Part shown: positions 1 to 10,047 of the stretch, in pieces | Numbering within the stretch: position 1 is the stretch's first letter | How the letters are laid out: every line of letters begins with the position of its first letter | Assembly: GCF_025698545.1 (NCBI RefSeq) | Contig: NC_068572.1 | Coordinates: forward strand, 3,162,001-3,226,000 | Length of the DNA: 64,000 bases | Direction: 5' to 3' | DNA from: Gossypium raimondii | Taxonomy: Eukaryota; Streptophyta; Magnoliopsida; Malvales; Malvaceae | The notes under the pieces: model-generated | The model's input: only the letters and a program-made list of their open reading frames with translations | Database searches by the model: none | What the model was told of the DNA's origin: nothing | Made by a program: the position numbers and the translations under genes

Positions 1-650
1 AAAACTTGAAATTAACACTTCAAACATTCATTATCTAACATCACTAATCAAATTACAATTATATCATGAATGAGTCAATTTTTTTAACTTTAATTTCATT
101 TAAATTAAATGGTAGAAACATGAAATTCAAGCTTCAATAAGCATAAAAATACGAAAATAATTAAAAACGGGGCAAGAAATCACTTACAATTGAGCTTAGA
201 AAAATCAAGAACCCTAGCTATGGTAACATGAAACTTTCGGCAGCAAGCTTCTGATTTTGGAGAAGATGGACACTTATTTTCCCTTTATTTTGTCTTTTTC
301 TCAATTTGGACAAAAATGCCCTTGACCCATTACTTAGATATTTTTTCTAGAATTACCCTTTTGTGTCCATAACACTAATTTATGGTCTAATTGCCACATA
401 AACACTTCCAATTTCATGCAATAATTCAATTAAGTCATTTAATCACTAATTAGACACACTTTGCACTTTTCTCAATTTAGTCCTAAAAATTCAATTAGGC
501 ACTAAATCATTAAAATTTCTTATCCATATTTTCACACAATATTTCAATCAATCAGTAATTAATAAAAATTTATAAAATTAAACTATTTCACTTCGGATTT
601 GTGATTACGAAACCACTATTCCGATTAGGCCCTATTTCGGGCTATGACAG
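1..650. repeat. LTR-retrotransposon-like remnant
   Basis: No gene is visible. The stretch is AT-rich and ends near 601-650 with the wording cgaaaccactattccgatta and then gggctatgaca. This resembles the 3' end of LTRs that I recall from cotton-type gypsy elements, which end in ...ACA. Directly beyond it the Mutator-like remnant begins in the opposite orientation, so the LTR-like end appears to interrupt or abut that gene. The family assignment is recollection, and no partner LTR lies in the window. Confidence 0.35.
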
Positions 651-1393
651 GGTTCCTCCAGCATTGTCTGGACCTTCATTGCCAAAAACACTCTCTGCTA
701 GTTCAGTAGGAACGTTCTCTGGTTCAGAAAATAATACAATTTTGAACCATCTGGCTGGAACTCCAAGATTGGATTATCATCAGTTTCAACTTTCTTTTAG
801 TTATCAACCCCAATTATGATTTCATGTTTAGGATTAAATGTCCTTTCACCGGTGTAGGTAGAAAGAAAAACATCATCCGTTCTCATTAGCCCTACGTTAA
901 AACCAATATTACTTATGGATTGTCGACTTGTGTAACTTGATGGCATATCCACATAAGTGTTTCCAACATAGAATATCAATGTTCTAAAGTTGAAATCAAA
1001 AGTACTCATAAAATTTCGTGCCGGGGTCTCTGTGTTCAAGTTACTAACTAACCCCGATTGCACGCCAAAGTTGAAATTGAAGGCTGAAATCGAGGAATGC
1101 CTTCCTAGTAATGATTTCAGCATTCCCTAATACGAGCTTTGTAACAATGTTGTGAAACCATTGAACAACTGTGTGGTTGGACTTTCTGCTTCTTGTTCCA
1201 AAAACAATTGAACTTGAACTATTGTCGAACTCGGACCACCTTCATCTACATCGACAAACTGAGCATATAACTCTAATATAACATTTCTAGTTGAGCAATG
1301 CATATCAAACATCAACTCAACATTCATGTTGCCTTTGAGCTCAAATGTATCATATCTAATAGGGTTCATTGACCTTAGATATCTATATTTCAA
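651..1393 (-). pseudogene. Mutator-like transposase, N-terminal remnant
   Basis: Two open stretches on the minus strand (1127-1393 and 797-1123), plus a frameshifted acidic tail (about 651-790), read as the N-terminal part of a plant MuDR/MULE transposase. The opening MKYRYLRSMNPIRYDTFELK matches the conserved start I know from these proteins, with the start codon at 1393. The tail includes an acidic stretch with FSEPENVPTE. A stop separates the two stretches and a frameshift precedes the tail. No zinc-finger SWIM or MULE catalytic domain is present, so this is a fragment. The 5' end of the remnant is repeated at 10066-10213 as part of the segmental duplication. The family call is moderately firm and function is certainly lost. 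Confidence 0.6.
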
Positions 1394-2465
1394 GCTTTAA
1401 TTTCTCCTCTGGCTTGAAATCAAGAGTTTCCTTCTAATTCTTGACAGAAGCTCGTTTAATTTTATGCTTCGATTGAATTCAATTCTGTAGATTGGACTAA
1501 TACAAAACAATCCTAATTTTGGTGTCACAAATTTGACCGTCGTAATAAATAATGACTCTAATTCGTCTACTTATCTTAAAAAAAAAACATGTTTCACATG
1601 TTTAATATAAAATTAAAACTAAAACATTATACAAAAAAAATGTACTCATTAACCAAATTCAAACAACAACACCAAATTTACTTACTAAAACTAATTTATT
1701 TTATTGGGTCGATTTTGAACTTGATTTTAATATTAACAATATTCTCTTTAACATGCAAATATTTCGCACAAAATTTAACTATGAAAACTTCCCTTATCAA
1801 TATTCATTTTATAGGAAACTATACCACATAATATGAAACAAATGTTGAAAAAGATTAAACATGACAAGTTAAAAAAAGTTTCTAACAAGAAGCGTTTTTC
1901 TGAAAAGTTTTTAAGATAATATTCTTGTTCTGCCACAAAAAGATAGCACGTAAATTTTATATACGGATTCTCTAGTTTTCAAAAAACTTTATCCTAAGAT
2001 TATCGGGTTTTCAGAATACTTTATCCAAAAAAATTTGAGTTCTCAGAAAACTTTATCGCGAGATTTTTGGCTTTTCAGAATTCAATCTAACTATTAATTT
2101 TTTTTTATTTTTTTAAGTTTAATGTAGAAATCATTTGGGTGACATGGCAGGAGAGAGGGCGTTTTCCCTCTCTCTCCTCTTATGTCACTCGAAAATGCTT
2201 CCTGCTAGAACTTTTTTGCCACATATCCCAAAATCAACCTATTTCCCTAAATTTCAAATGAATTGACCTAAAACCCTACTTTTTAAAATATGCCTAATTT
2301 TTTCGAAACTAAATTCCTAAAATAAAAGTACATGACTAAATTCTAAAATTTTAAAAAGTACAAGGACGTATGACATATTTTAACCTATTAAAAAATATAG
2401 ATCATTAATTATTTAGTCATTTGGTTGGATTGTTTTTTAAATTATTATTTTTTAACTAAAAAGTT
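1394..2465. other. Non-coding spacer (duplicated at 10214-11292)
   Basis: No gene is visible. The stretch contains a loose tandem series of the phrase tttcagaa(t/a)actttatc at about 1975-2085. A short perfect-looking hairpin lies at 2147-2190 (gggtgacat..aggagagaggg, loop, ccctctctcct..atgtcac). The whole stretch recurs in unit B with a few percent of changes. Confidence 0.6.
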
Positions 2466-3203
2466 AATATATCATTTGGTACTTGAGTTTTATTTGTCCC
2501 AAATTTGCATTTAGATTTGGTGTTAGTGTTCAATTTGGTACCAAACCGAATGATATCAATTGGCCCAATAAATGTTTGACATACATGCTTTAGTAAAAAA
2601 GACATAGGTACTAGTTGAGGGGGTCGATTCATTCGGGAGAATTTTTTGAAGTATTGTCCATCGAGCAACCAGTCGAGTCTCCAACAATGCCAAGGTATTA
2701 CTCGTGTCGAGGTTTTGTCTCCCTTATTTGTTGAGAGCCATGTACGGTTCATGTAGCTCAAATGGTACCATACTTGCAAGTATGTGGTTTATATCCCTTA
2801 GGTAGGTTGGTGGTTTGAGTTACCTCACATGTAGGTGATTACAAAATCAACCACACACTATATTGACATCTCCTCCAAGTCTTGTAAGTCATATCACCAC
2901 TAACCGAGTCGCTTTCCCTTATAAATCTTACTAGGCTTTCGATCAAAGAGGGAGACAAAACCCCAACCATGGGGACAATATTGACATTGTTAAATGTCCA
3001 ATCGACTGTCTTGTAGATGACACTTGGAAGGCTTCTCTCGAAATAGTCGACCCCCTCAATAGTACTTAATTAGGATAAAAAAATTCAAATACTAGGTTCA
3101 ACATTAAACCAAACTTAAGTACTTCATTCAGGAAAAAAGAAACTAAAAAAACTTAAATACAAAATTAAACATTAAAGCAAAGCTCAAATACCAAATAATA
3201 TAT
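2466..3203. mobile_element. Fold-back element, nested inverted arms (unit A)
   Basis: The outer arms pair tatcatttggtacttgagtt (2468 on) with the reverse complement of sequence ending near 3202. The inner arms pair ggtactagttgagggggtcg (from 2609) with the reverse complement of sequence ending at 3066. A third pair around gttttgtctccct lies at about 2713-2727 and 2948-2962. There is no coding capacity. It is best read as a non-autonomous DNA transposon or fold-back repeat, with no target duplication resolved. Confidence 0.6.
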
Positions 3204-3209
3204 TTTTTG

Positions 3210-3650
3210 GTAAAAAAAAAACAAAATGAACTTTTACATTCAAATAACTGCCTTGTCAAACCCTCTAAATAATCATGAATAAGATTTAAAACATAACCAG
3301 GTGGTTGCAAGAAACTGTAGGATCCTATCGCCTTACCAAGGGCATGTCTAGCTAATACATTTGTTGCTTTTTTTCCTTCATTGTCAACATGTTGTATCTT
3401 CACTTCGCATTGATTTTATATAAAATAGTTGACATCTCGAGCTATTGCAAAACGTGGAATCTCTGACATAGGATTCAACAACATATGAACAACCTATAAA
3501 CTATCAAACTCAAGAATCACCTTCCTTACTCCATTATTCTAAGCTTGTCATAATCTATCGTATGCTCCCCATAGCTCAGCTTCAACAGTTGAACAAATTT
3601 CAATTTATCGGGTAAATCCCATGACGAGTGACCAGTCTCCAACATCTTTA
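3210..3650 (-). pseudogene. LINE RNase H domain remnant (unit A)
   Basis: The minus-strand translation gives GDWSLVMGFTR, then TVEAELWGAYDRL, VRKVILEFDS and VKIQHVDNEGKKATNVLARH. That order (G-D-W, E-A-E-L-W-G, D-S, then a late H-V..E-G-N..A-D-like segment) is typical of the C-terminal RNase H (RVT_3) domain of plant non-LTR retrotransposons. At least four in-frame stops make it dead. The gag-only LTR element begins exactly where the fragment's N-terminal side is lost (3651), so the LTR element probably inserted here. Confidence 0.65.
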
Positions 3651-4274
3651 TATCATGGGCCGCAGTTCAAAGCCCGTGACCATCACACAAAATGCATCTG
3701 ATGGAGGTCTATTGTGTAGATGGGAATCATTTGGCTAGCAAGAACTGGCCCGATTCGGTAACCTATTGGAGAAGCCTGTTAGATTGAAGCTTGGTTGGCC
3801 CGATAATCAAGATATAGCAACTTAGGCTATTTTGGTAACTAATCTTAGAAGATTGATAGAATCATATCTTGTAAAGATTAGATTAGATTTGACATGGCAT
3901 ATCTTGTAAATTCCATGATTTAAGGAATATAGTTAATCTCGTCCGTCGATGTAAATGTATCTTGACCGTTGATTTTAGGAGAGCTAAACTATAAATAGAG
4001 AGCTTCCCTCTCATTTGTACACTCTATTCATTGCTTTATTATTCTTTGTGAATAAGAGAATATTAAGAGCATTTACTCAAACACCTTGTGTGCGCTCTTT
4101 TTGTTGTTCTTTGTAAGGTTCTTTTGGCATAAATCGCTTCCGCTGTACAAATTGGTGCCTTGGAGGAGTTCTTAAGGAATCTTTACTTGAGTAAAGGCTG
4201 ACTTAGGTGAGTTTCGACGAACAGATCGCCTAAGGCCGCATGGATCGTGAGATGAAAGATCGAGCCCCGTGACA
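3651..4274 (+). repeat. 5' LTR, unit A element
   Basis: About 624 bp, beginning tatcatgggccgcagttcaa (a decayed TGTCACGGG start) and ending CCCGTGACA. It holds the usual LTR promoter and leader phrases: ctataaatagagagc (TATA-like, about 3990-4004) and a poly-A-signal-like gtgaataagagaata region. It aligns with 12483-13147 and 15030-15626. Confidence 0.75.
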
Positions 4275-4276
4275 AG

Positions 4277-4288
4277 TGGTATCTGAGT
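4277..4288 (+). other. Primer-binding site
   Basis: TGGTATCTGAGT follows the 5' LTR after two bases. It resembles the TGGTATCAGAGC site complementary to the 3' end of initiator methionine tRNA that most plant LTR elements use. Confidence 0.65.
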
Positions 4289-6007
4289 TATTGGTTCGAA
4301 TGCACCTTGGGATGTCGAAAGAAGAGTTCGAACTAAGGTGGGCCAAAAAGTCTTTGAGGGAGATGCTGTCGGCTGTTGAGGAACACGTGGCTAAACTTGA
4401 AAAGTCAATAGAGGACGCGAAAGAGTCAAACAATGCGCTTGGGGAAAGCATTGATGACTTGAGGGAGTAGTCCAGGGACTTTGTGCCCATGTGTCTCACT
4501 TCCAATAGGGATACCATGCAAGACTTGCTAGATTCCCAAAGGAAGAAGCTAACAGAGAGGAACAATGCTCTCGAGGCCATGGTGATGGCTTTGAAGAAGG
4601 AAACAATGGCCATGACAATGGCTTTGAGCACAAGAATAGAGGAGCTCGAGGGAGAGTTGGCCTTGTGCAGAGCAGCCGTGGGGAAAGGAGTGTCAAGTGC
4701 AACACTCAGTAATGAGGATGTCCCGAAGCTGAAAGAGTTTGTGGAGACAATGTCTGCACGCGATGTAGATAATTTCTTGTGAAGGATGGAAAACTACTTC
4801 CGTGCTAAAGGCATCGTGGATGATGCAGTTAAGGTAGATACTGCTTCAATGTTTCTTACTGATATTGTGTTTTTCTGGTGGCGAGGCAGGACTACAAATA
4901 AAAGGCAATGTAAGATTGAGACGTGGCAAGAGTTTCAATGTGAGTTGAATGGACAGTTTTACCCAGAGTTTGCCAAGGAAGAAGTTTGGGCAAAGTTGCA
5001 AGGGATAACGCAACGGGGCACAGTACGGGGGTATGTTCGAGAGTTTAAGGAACTCATGCTCTAAGTTTCAGATGTGGCTAAAAAAGAAGCATTGTTTGCT
5101 TTTTGGAATAAATTGAAGCTGTGGGTTACATAGGAGGTAGAACAAAGAGGTGTCCATCGGAATCTATTATGGTAGTTGAGTCCGTGGTCAAGCTTGGTCT
5201 AGGGAAAGTCAAGCTTGGGTCTTCCAAGTCCAAGGAAAGGGGCGCATGTGAAAATGATCATAAGGAAGATATTGTTGATGGTAATGTCAACGACCACAAT
5301 AGTGGTAATAGGAAACCACGAGTTGGGAAGAAGAAACCCAACAGAAAAAGGGACAAGTTGAAATGCTTTCTCTGTGATGGTCTATATATATTGAAAAAAT
5401 GTCCGAAGAAATTCGCGCTTTCTAAGAAAGAGAAGTCGATGGGTAAAGCCTTGGGACTTGGTTCGAGTGCAATGGGTGTCAAAGCCAATGAGGCCAAAAG
5501 CGAGAAGAAGCCAGTGGAGTGCTTCTTGTGTCATAGTCAGCACAAGTTAAAGAAGTGTCTGAAGAAGTTTGTCATCGAAGGGGACGATAGAGTAGAGAGC
5601 CCAAGAAGCTTGGTTCGAGCAAGGGAAAAGCCGAAGTCAAGAGGGCAAAGAGGAGTAAAAAGAAGCGAGTAAAATGCTTTCTGTGTCGTGGTCTGCATGA
5701 GTTGCGAAACTATCCAAAGTAGGCCATAGTCAAAGGAAAGGCAACGCCTGAGCTTGGTGAGTCATCGGAGGGGCTTCCACCCAAGGAAGATGTGAGTTTG
5801 TCATCAAACTTAGAGGAAAAAGTTGTAATGAAAACAGTGAATCTGGGACAAATTAGGCTCAATTTGAGTGAAGTGTCGGAGTTGGTCGAGTCATCGACAA
5901 GGCTTCCACCTATGGGAGAGGTGGGTGATGCATCGGACTTCAAGGGTAAAGAAGTGATGCAAGTGGGACAGTTGACCAGAGTAAATGCAACAAGTAGGAC
6001 GGTTTGA
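4289..6007 (+). pseudogene. Degenerate gag polyprotein, unit A
   Basis: Open pieces in the plus frames read in order. First is a coiled-coil rich segment (RWAKKSLREM..EEHVAKLEKS). Next is a capsid-like retrotrans_gag core (MENYFRAKGIVDDAVKV..WWRGR..TWQEFQCELNGQFYPE..YVREFKELML, 4786-5064). Last come three CCHC knuckles near 5363, 5520 and 5674. The first knuckle has Tyr for His (CFLCDGLYILKKC), the second is intact (CFLCHSQHKLKKC), and the third ends in Tyr instead of Cys. Stops fall at 4468-4470 (shared with unit B) and 4780-4782 (TGG to TGA, private to this copy), with frameshifts later. It cannot make a full gag. Confidence 0.7.
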
Positions 6008-6144
6008 GTTAAGAAACAACATAAGCTGAGGCAAAAGTCTCAAAGGAAGGGAAAAGCTAATGCGTTGAGACGAGATCGAGACGAGTCAAGTCAGTGCTAT
6101 TCAGAAGTCGCAACAAGGGGGTTGCAAGAATGGGTGGGGGAGAA

Positions 6145-6495
6145 TGTCACGGGCCACAGTTCAAAGCCCATGACCATCGCACCAAATGCATCCGATGCAC
6201 CAATTTGTAGATCGGAAGCGATTTATGCCAAAAGAAGTTTACAAAGAATAACAAAAAGAGCGCACACAAGGTGTTTGAATAAATGCTCTCAATATTCTCT
6301 TATTCACAAAGATTAGTTACCAAAATAGCCTAAGTTGTCATATCTTCATTATCGGGCCAACCAGGCTTCAATCTGACAAACTTCTCCAACAGGTTACCGA
6401 ATCGGGCCTGTTCTTACGGGCCAAATGATTCTCATCTACATAATAGACTTAGGCGAGTTTGAACGAATAGATCACGAGACGAAAGATGTAGCCTC
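6145..6495 (+). repeat. Rearranged 3' LTR with inverted core, unit A
   Basis: 6145-6198 and about 6444-6495 are in the normal LTR orientation, but 6199-6450 is the reverse complement of the LTR interior. It runs from caccaatttgtag (reverse of the LTR phrase ctacaaattggtg) to ctcatctacataatagact. About 185 bp are also missing inside the inverted piece, where gtgaat- and taactaatc-type sequences are joined (about 6312). The unit B counterpart (15030-15626) is collinear. Confidence 0.8.
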
Positions 6496-6854
6496 CGTAT
6501 TCACTTTGTATGTTTCAGCTTTGGCAACCTCCAACAAGGTTCCCTGCCATGTTTGCTTAATTAAATAAACAAGTTAAAATTATTTTTTTAATTTTTTATT
6601 AAATAAACCGACATTCGTTATTCTAAATCTATCCTGATTGTACTGCTGTGCTGTGTGTATCGCACACTCTTTTGAATATCAAAGGTACGCACTCTCTTCT
6701 GCCGATCGAACCCTAATTATTCAATTCCCATTGCATTCTTCTTATAATGTCGCATTTGGATTTTGTCAATCTGTTTGGAAGCAGATATTGAAATTAAAAA
6801 AAAAAAAAGGGAAAAAAAGAGGGGAATTAGGAGGAGGAGTCAAGGGTGGGATAT

Positions 6855-9800
6855 ATGTCCTTCAAGCAGTCAAGGTCAGATAAAAGTGAGCAACAACAGT
6901 ACAGAAAATTAGGGCGATCCGCCAGCTCTAATCAGCAGCAGCGGACCTCCTCAGGCGTTTACGGTGAGGGCGGTGGCGGTGGTCCCGCCCCTTCATCGTC
7001 TTTTTCTTCGTCTTCATCTTCCAGTCGAAGGTAACCGCAATTCTTCATCATGCTTTAGGCTTTGGACTTTAGCTTTGTTGTTTTTTTTTTTCTTTTCGTT
7101 TAATTGCCAGTTAATTTAGGGTTTTCTATGCGATTTTGTGGATTGCTGATCGTTTTTCTGTTGGTTGATCCTGATATTATAGTTTTAAGAAGTCTAACAA
7201 TGCACAAGGAGGGCAACCTAGGGTCAATACTCCGGCTGTAAATTCTACTGAGTCTAGTAATGCTTATGCTGCTCGTAATATACAAACTGGTGCACGTGTA
7301 CAGCCCCAATTGCAAGGTATGATTCAAAATTCTTAAGCTTGTTTCCGATTTTAGATTCATAATTGAATAAATTAGGATCATCTTGATGTTTCATGTTCAT
7401 TTCTGTTGATAGGAGCATCCAATATGTTGGTTGCAAGTGGTGTTGCCAAGCCGGTTGGATCACCTGCCAATCAGAGAAGCACCCAAGCTGTTCCGAAGGC
7501 TCCAACATCTCAATCTGCCACCTTGAGTTCTGACAGTAGTTTTTCCACACACTCCACAAAGGGTATGTTTGTTTTCTCTTTGGTGTTCTAACTATATAAG
7601 ATCAAACTACCTCGATTACGTGAAAACTTGGGGATCTTCAATTTACTTAGTATTTTGGCCGTTCGCTTACCATGATATCATTTCTAGCTTTAAGCTGATG
7701 TAACTAATTATATGCTTTTAACTGTTTCTTATGGATTAACTCCAGGAGATGCATCCCAAGCATTCTCTTTACAGTTTGGGTCCATAAGTCCTGGTTCAAT
7801 GAATGGAATGCGGGTATCTAACTATTCATGTTGGTGTTCCATCTATTTTCCATTTGAAGCCTTGTTTCTAATAGCAGGTCTTGTGTTCTCATCTGTATCA
7901 GATTCCAGCACAAACTAGCTCGGCACCCCCAAATTTGGATGAGCAGAAATGCGATCAGGTTTTTCTCTTTCCATAAAAAGGATGCAGTTTAGTTTTTAAG
8001 AACCATGAAATGTTACACTGCAGAATACTCTGTAGAAACCAAGTATAATATGAATACAAGATATTTGGGGCCATCACATTTATTGGTCTACCATGTTCAT
8101 GATCTGATGCTTTTTAACTGATATAGTTTTGGAGTCTTAGGAATTCACTTATATATATTTAAATGGCATTTTTACCTGCAGGCATGCCATGGTTCTTCTG
8201 TTAAATCTGTGTCAAATTTGCCCACTACTGTTCCTAGGCAGCAGCTACCGAGAAAAGATTCAGTTGCAAGCCAATCTAATTCTGGGGAGGCTCACCCCAT
8301 GCCCATGGTCAAAAAAGATGTACAAGCCTCTGCAGGACCCGCTGTGGATCAGACACAGAAGTCATCTCATCTTAATATTCCCATGGCCTCAATGCAAATG
8401 CCATTTCATCACCAACCTCAGGTTCCCATGCAATTTGGTGTGACTAATCCACATATTCAGTCTCAGTCTCCGAGTGTAAGTGGGAATATCGAGAAAGATG
8501 GAAGTGGGAATATATCAATGAAGTATTCCAGAGATTTCCTTCCTAAGTTTGCCGAGCAGTGTACTGATCTTCCACAAGGTTTTGAGATTGCGTCAGATAT
8601 TGCAGAGCCCTTGATGACTCCCAATGTCAATGGCTCGCACCTTGTTGATCGTGATTCATATCTTAGTCCTGGAAGAAAAATGGATAGGCAATCTAGTGGA
8701 TCTCGATTAGATCGACGTGGTAGGGGAATGGTGGATAACGAGAGATGGGTGAAACTACCTGGTTCTTTTAGGCCAGGAAGGGATACGCGTCTTGATCCAA
8801 GTTATGGTGCTGCTGCAAGTTTTCAACCTGTCCAGGGAGGTAACTTTGGCATTGTAAGGCACCCACGAGCTCAAACATCGCTGCCATTTGTTGGAGGGAT
8901 CCTTGCTGGACCAATGCACCCTATGGGTCTGCAAGGAGGGATGCCAAGAAATAGTCCTGATACTGACAGGTGGCAGCCTGTTGCTAACTATTCGCAGAAG
9001 GGGTTGATTTCTTCACCACAAACACCATTACAGACGATGCACAGAGCTGCAAGAAAGTATGAAATGGGTAAAGTGACTGATGAGGAAACCTTAAAGCAAA
9101 GGCAACTAAAAGCCATTTTGAACAAACTAACTCCCCAAAACTTTGAGAAACTCTTTGAGCAAGTAAAAGCAGTGAACATTGACAATGCAGTTACACTCAC
9201 TGGTGTCATCTTACAAATCTTTGACAAAGCTTTGATGGAGCCTAAAATGTATGCGAACTTCTGTTATCATCTGGCAGGAGAGTTGCCTGAATTTAGTGAA
9301 GGCAATGAAAAGATTACTTTCAAGAGATTGCTGCTGAACAAGTGCCAGGAGGAATTTGAAAGAGGGGGGAGAGAGCAAGAAGAAGCAAATAAAGTTGAGG
9401 AAGTGGGTGAGTCTAAACGGTCTGAGGAGGAAAGAGAGGAGAAGAGAATCAAGGCACGGAGACGAATGTTGGGTAACATTAGATTTATTGGAGAGTTGTA
9501 CAAGAAGAAAATGTTAACTGAGAGAATCATGCATGAATGCATCAAGAAATTACTTGGTGAATATGAGAATCCTGATGAAGAAGATATTGAGGCTTTGTGC
9601 AAATTAATGAGTACGATTGGAGAAATGATAGACCATCCCAAAGCAAAGGTGTATATGGATGCCTATTTTGAGAGGATGGCTAAGTTGTCAAACAATGTGA
9701 AATTATCTTCTAGGGTTAGGTTCATGTTGAAAGGTGCTATTGATCTGAGAAAGAATAAGTGGCAGCAGAGGAGGAAAGTTGACGGGCCTAAAAAGATTGA

Positions 9801-10047
9801 AGAAGTGGACAGAGATGCCGCTCAAGAGCGACAAGCACAAGCCAGTAGGCTTGCTCATGGTCCGGGCATCAATCCTGCTGCAAGAAGGGCACCCTCGGAT
9901 TTTGGCCCACGAGCATCTGTGTTATCTTCTCCTGGTCCTCAGGTAGGTAGTTTCCGTGGGTCACCCACTCAGCTCCGTGGTTTTGGGGCTCAGGATGCTC
10001 GCATGGATGACAGGCTGCGTATTGAGACTAGGAATTTGTGCATATAG
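6855..10047 (+). CDS. EIF4G: Truncated eIF4G-like duplicate (possible pseudogene)
   Basis: This is a duplicate of the complete eIF4G gene at 16041. The exons by homology and splice sites are 6855-7030, 7183-7316, 7413-7562, 7746-7813, 7902-7958 and 8182-10047, giving 816 codons with an unbroken frame. It keeps the N-terminal MSFKQSRSDKSEQQQYRK region, an eIF4E-binding-like motif and a MIF4G domain (about residues 504-720). Relative to the complete copy, 730 codons are missing in frame at 8490 (copy 2 positions 17673-19948, including intron 6). A 9-bp deletion turns EPTFCEM into EPKM inside MIF4G. The eIF4E motif reads YSRDFLP (Tyr 310) instead of YSRDFLL, so the final hydrophobic residue is lost. 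The C-terminus ends in NLCI from duplication-junction sequence, with no MA3 domain. The exon 4 donor is CGG|GTATCT rather than CAG|GTATCT. The promoter is duplicated with it, so transcription is possible, but function is unproven. Confidence 0.75.
8490..8493. other. Internal deletion junction in the eIF4G duplicate
   Basis: The complete copy reads gtgtaagtg then ctacttc (17664-17679). This copy reads gtgtaagtg, two extra g residues, then aatatcgagaaag, which is copy 2 sequence from 19949. 2276 bp are lost and 2 bp gained. With the 84-bp intron removed this equals exactly 730 codons. Confidence 0.85.

Larger units (their letters stand above)
3651..6495 (+). mobile_element. Gag-only (non-autonomous) LTR retrotransposon, unit A
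   Basis: The element has a 5' LTR, primer-binding site, degraded gag, purine-rich tract (6131-6144) and a damaged 3' LTR. The LTR ends form a 9-bp inverted pair in their best-preserved forms: TGTCACGGG at the 3' LTR start (6145) and CCCGTGACA at the 5' LTR end (4274). The internal region is only about 1.87 kb and encodes a gag-like capsid plus zinc knuckles. No protease, reverse transcriptase, RNase H or integrase is seen on either strand. That layout matches the published TR-GAG type of plant non-autonomous element. It would need an autonomous partner for mobility. Confidence 0.75.
1245..10033. repeat. Segmental duplication unit A
   Basis: This block aligns collinearly with 10066-21506 (offset about 8820 at the left end). 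Both carry the Mutator-like 5' end, about 1 kb of non-coding DNA, a fold-back element, a LINE RNase H remnant, a gag-only LTR element and eIF4G exons 1-7. Unit A is shorter because it lacks 2276 bp inside eIF4G and about 185 bp of the 3' LTR. Its right edge is an abrupt break inside an eIF4G exon (after ctagga, 10033), followed at once by unit B sequence. Confidence 0.93.

Noticed and set aside
601..819. 72-codon plus-strand frame
   Set aside because: It spans the LTR-like end and the antisense of the Mutator-like tail. It is a mosaic of two elements, not a gene.
4277..4306. tRNA-like phrase (ggttcgaatgc) after the 5' LTR
   Set aside because: It resembles a T-loop but has no cloverleaf around it. 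The position fits the primer-binding site and the start of the gag region.
4230..4631. 133-codon minus-strand open frame across the gag remnant
   Set aside because: It is the antisense of the gag coiled-coil region, and the repetitive Ser/Leu composition is a mirror of the plus frame. No family is recognised.
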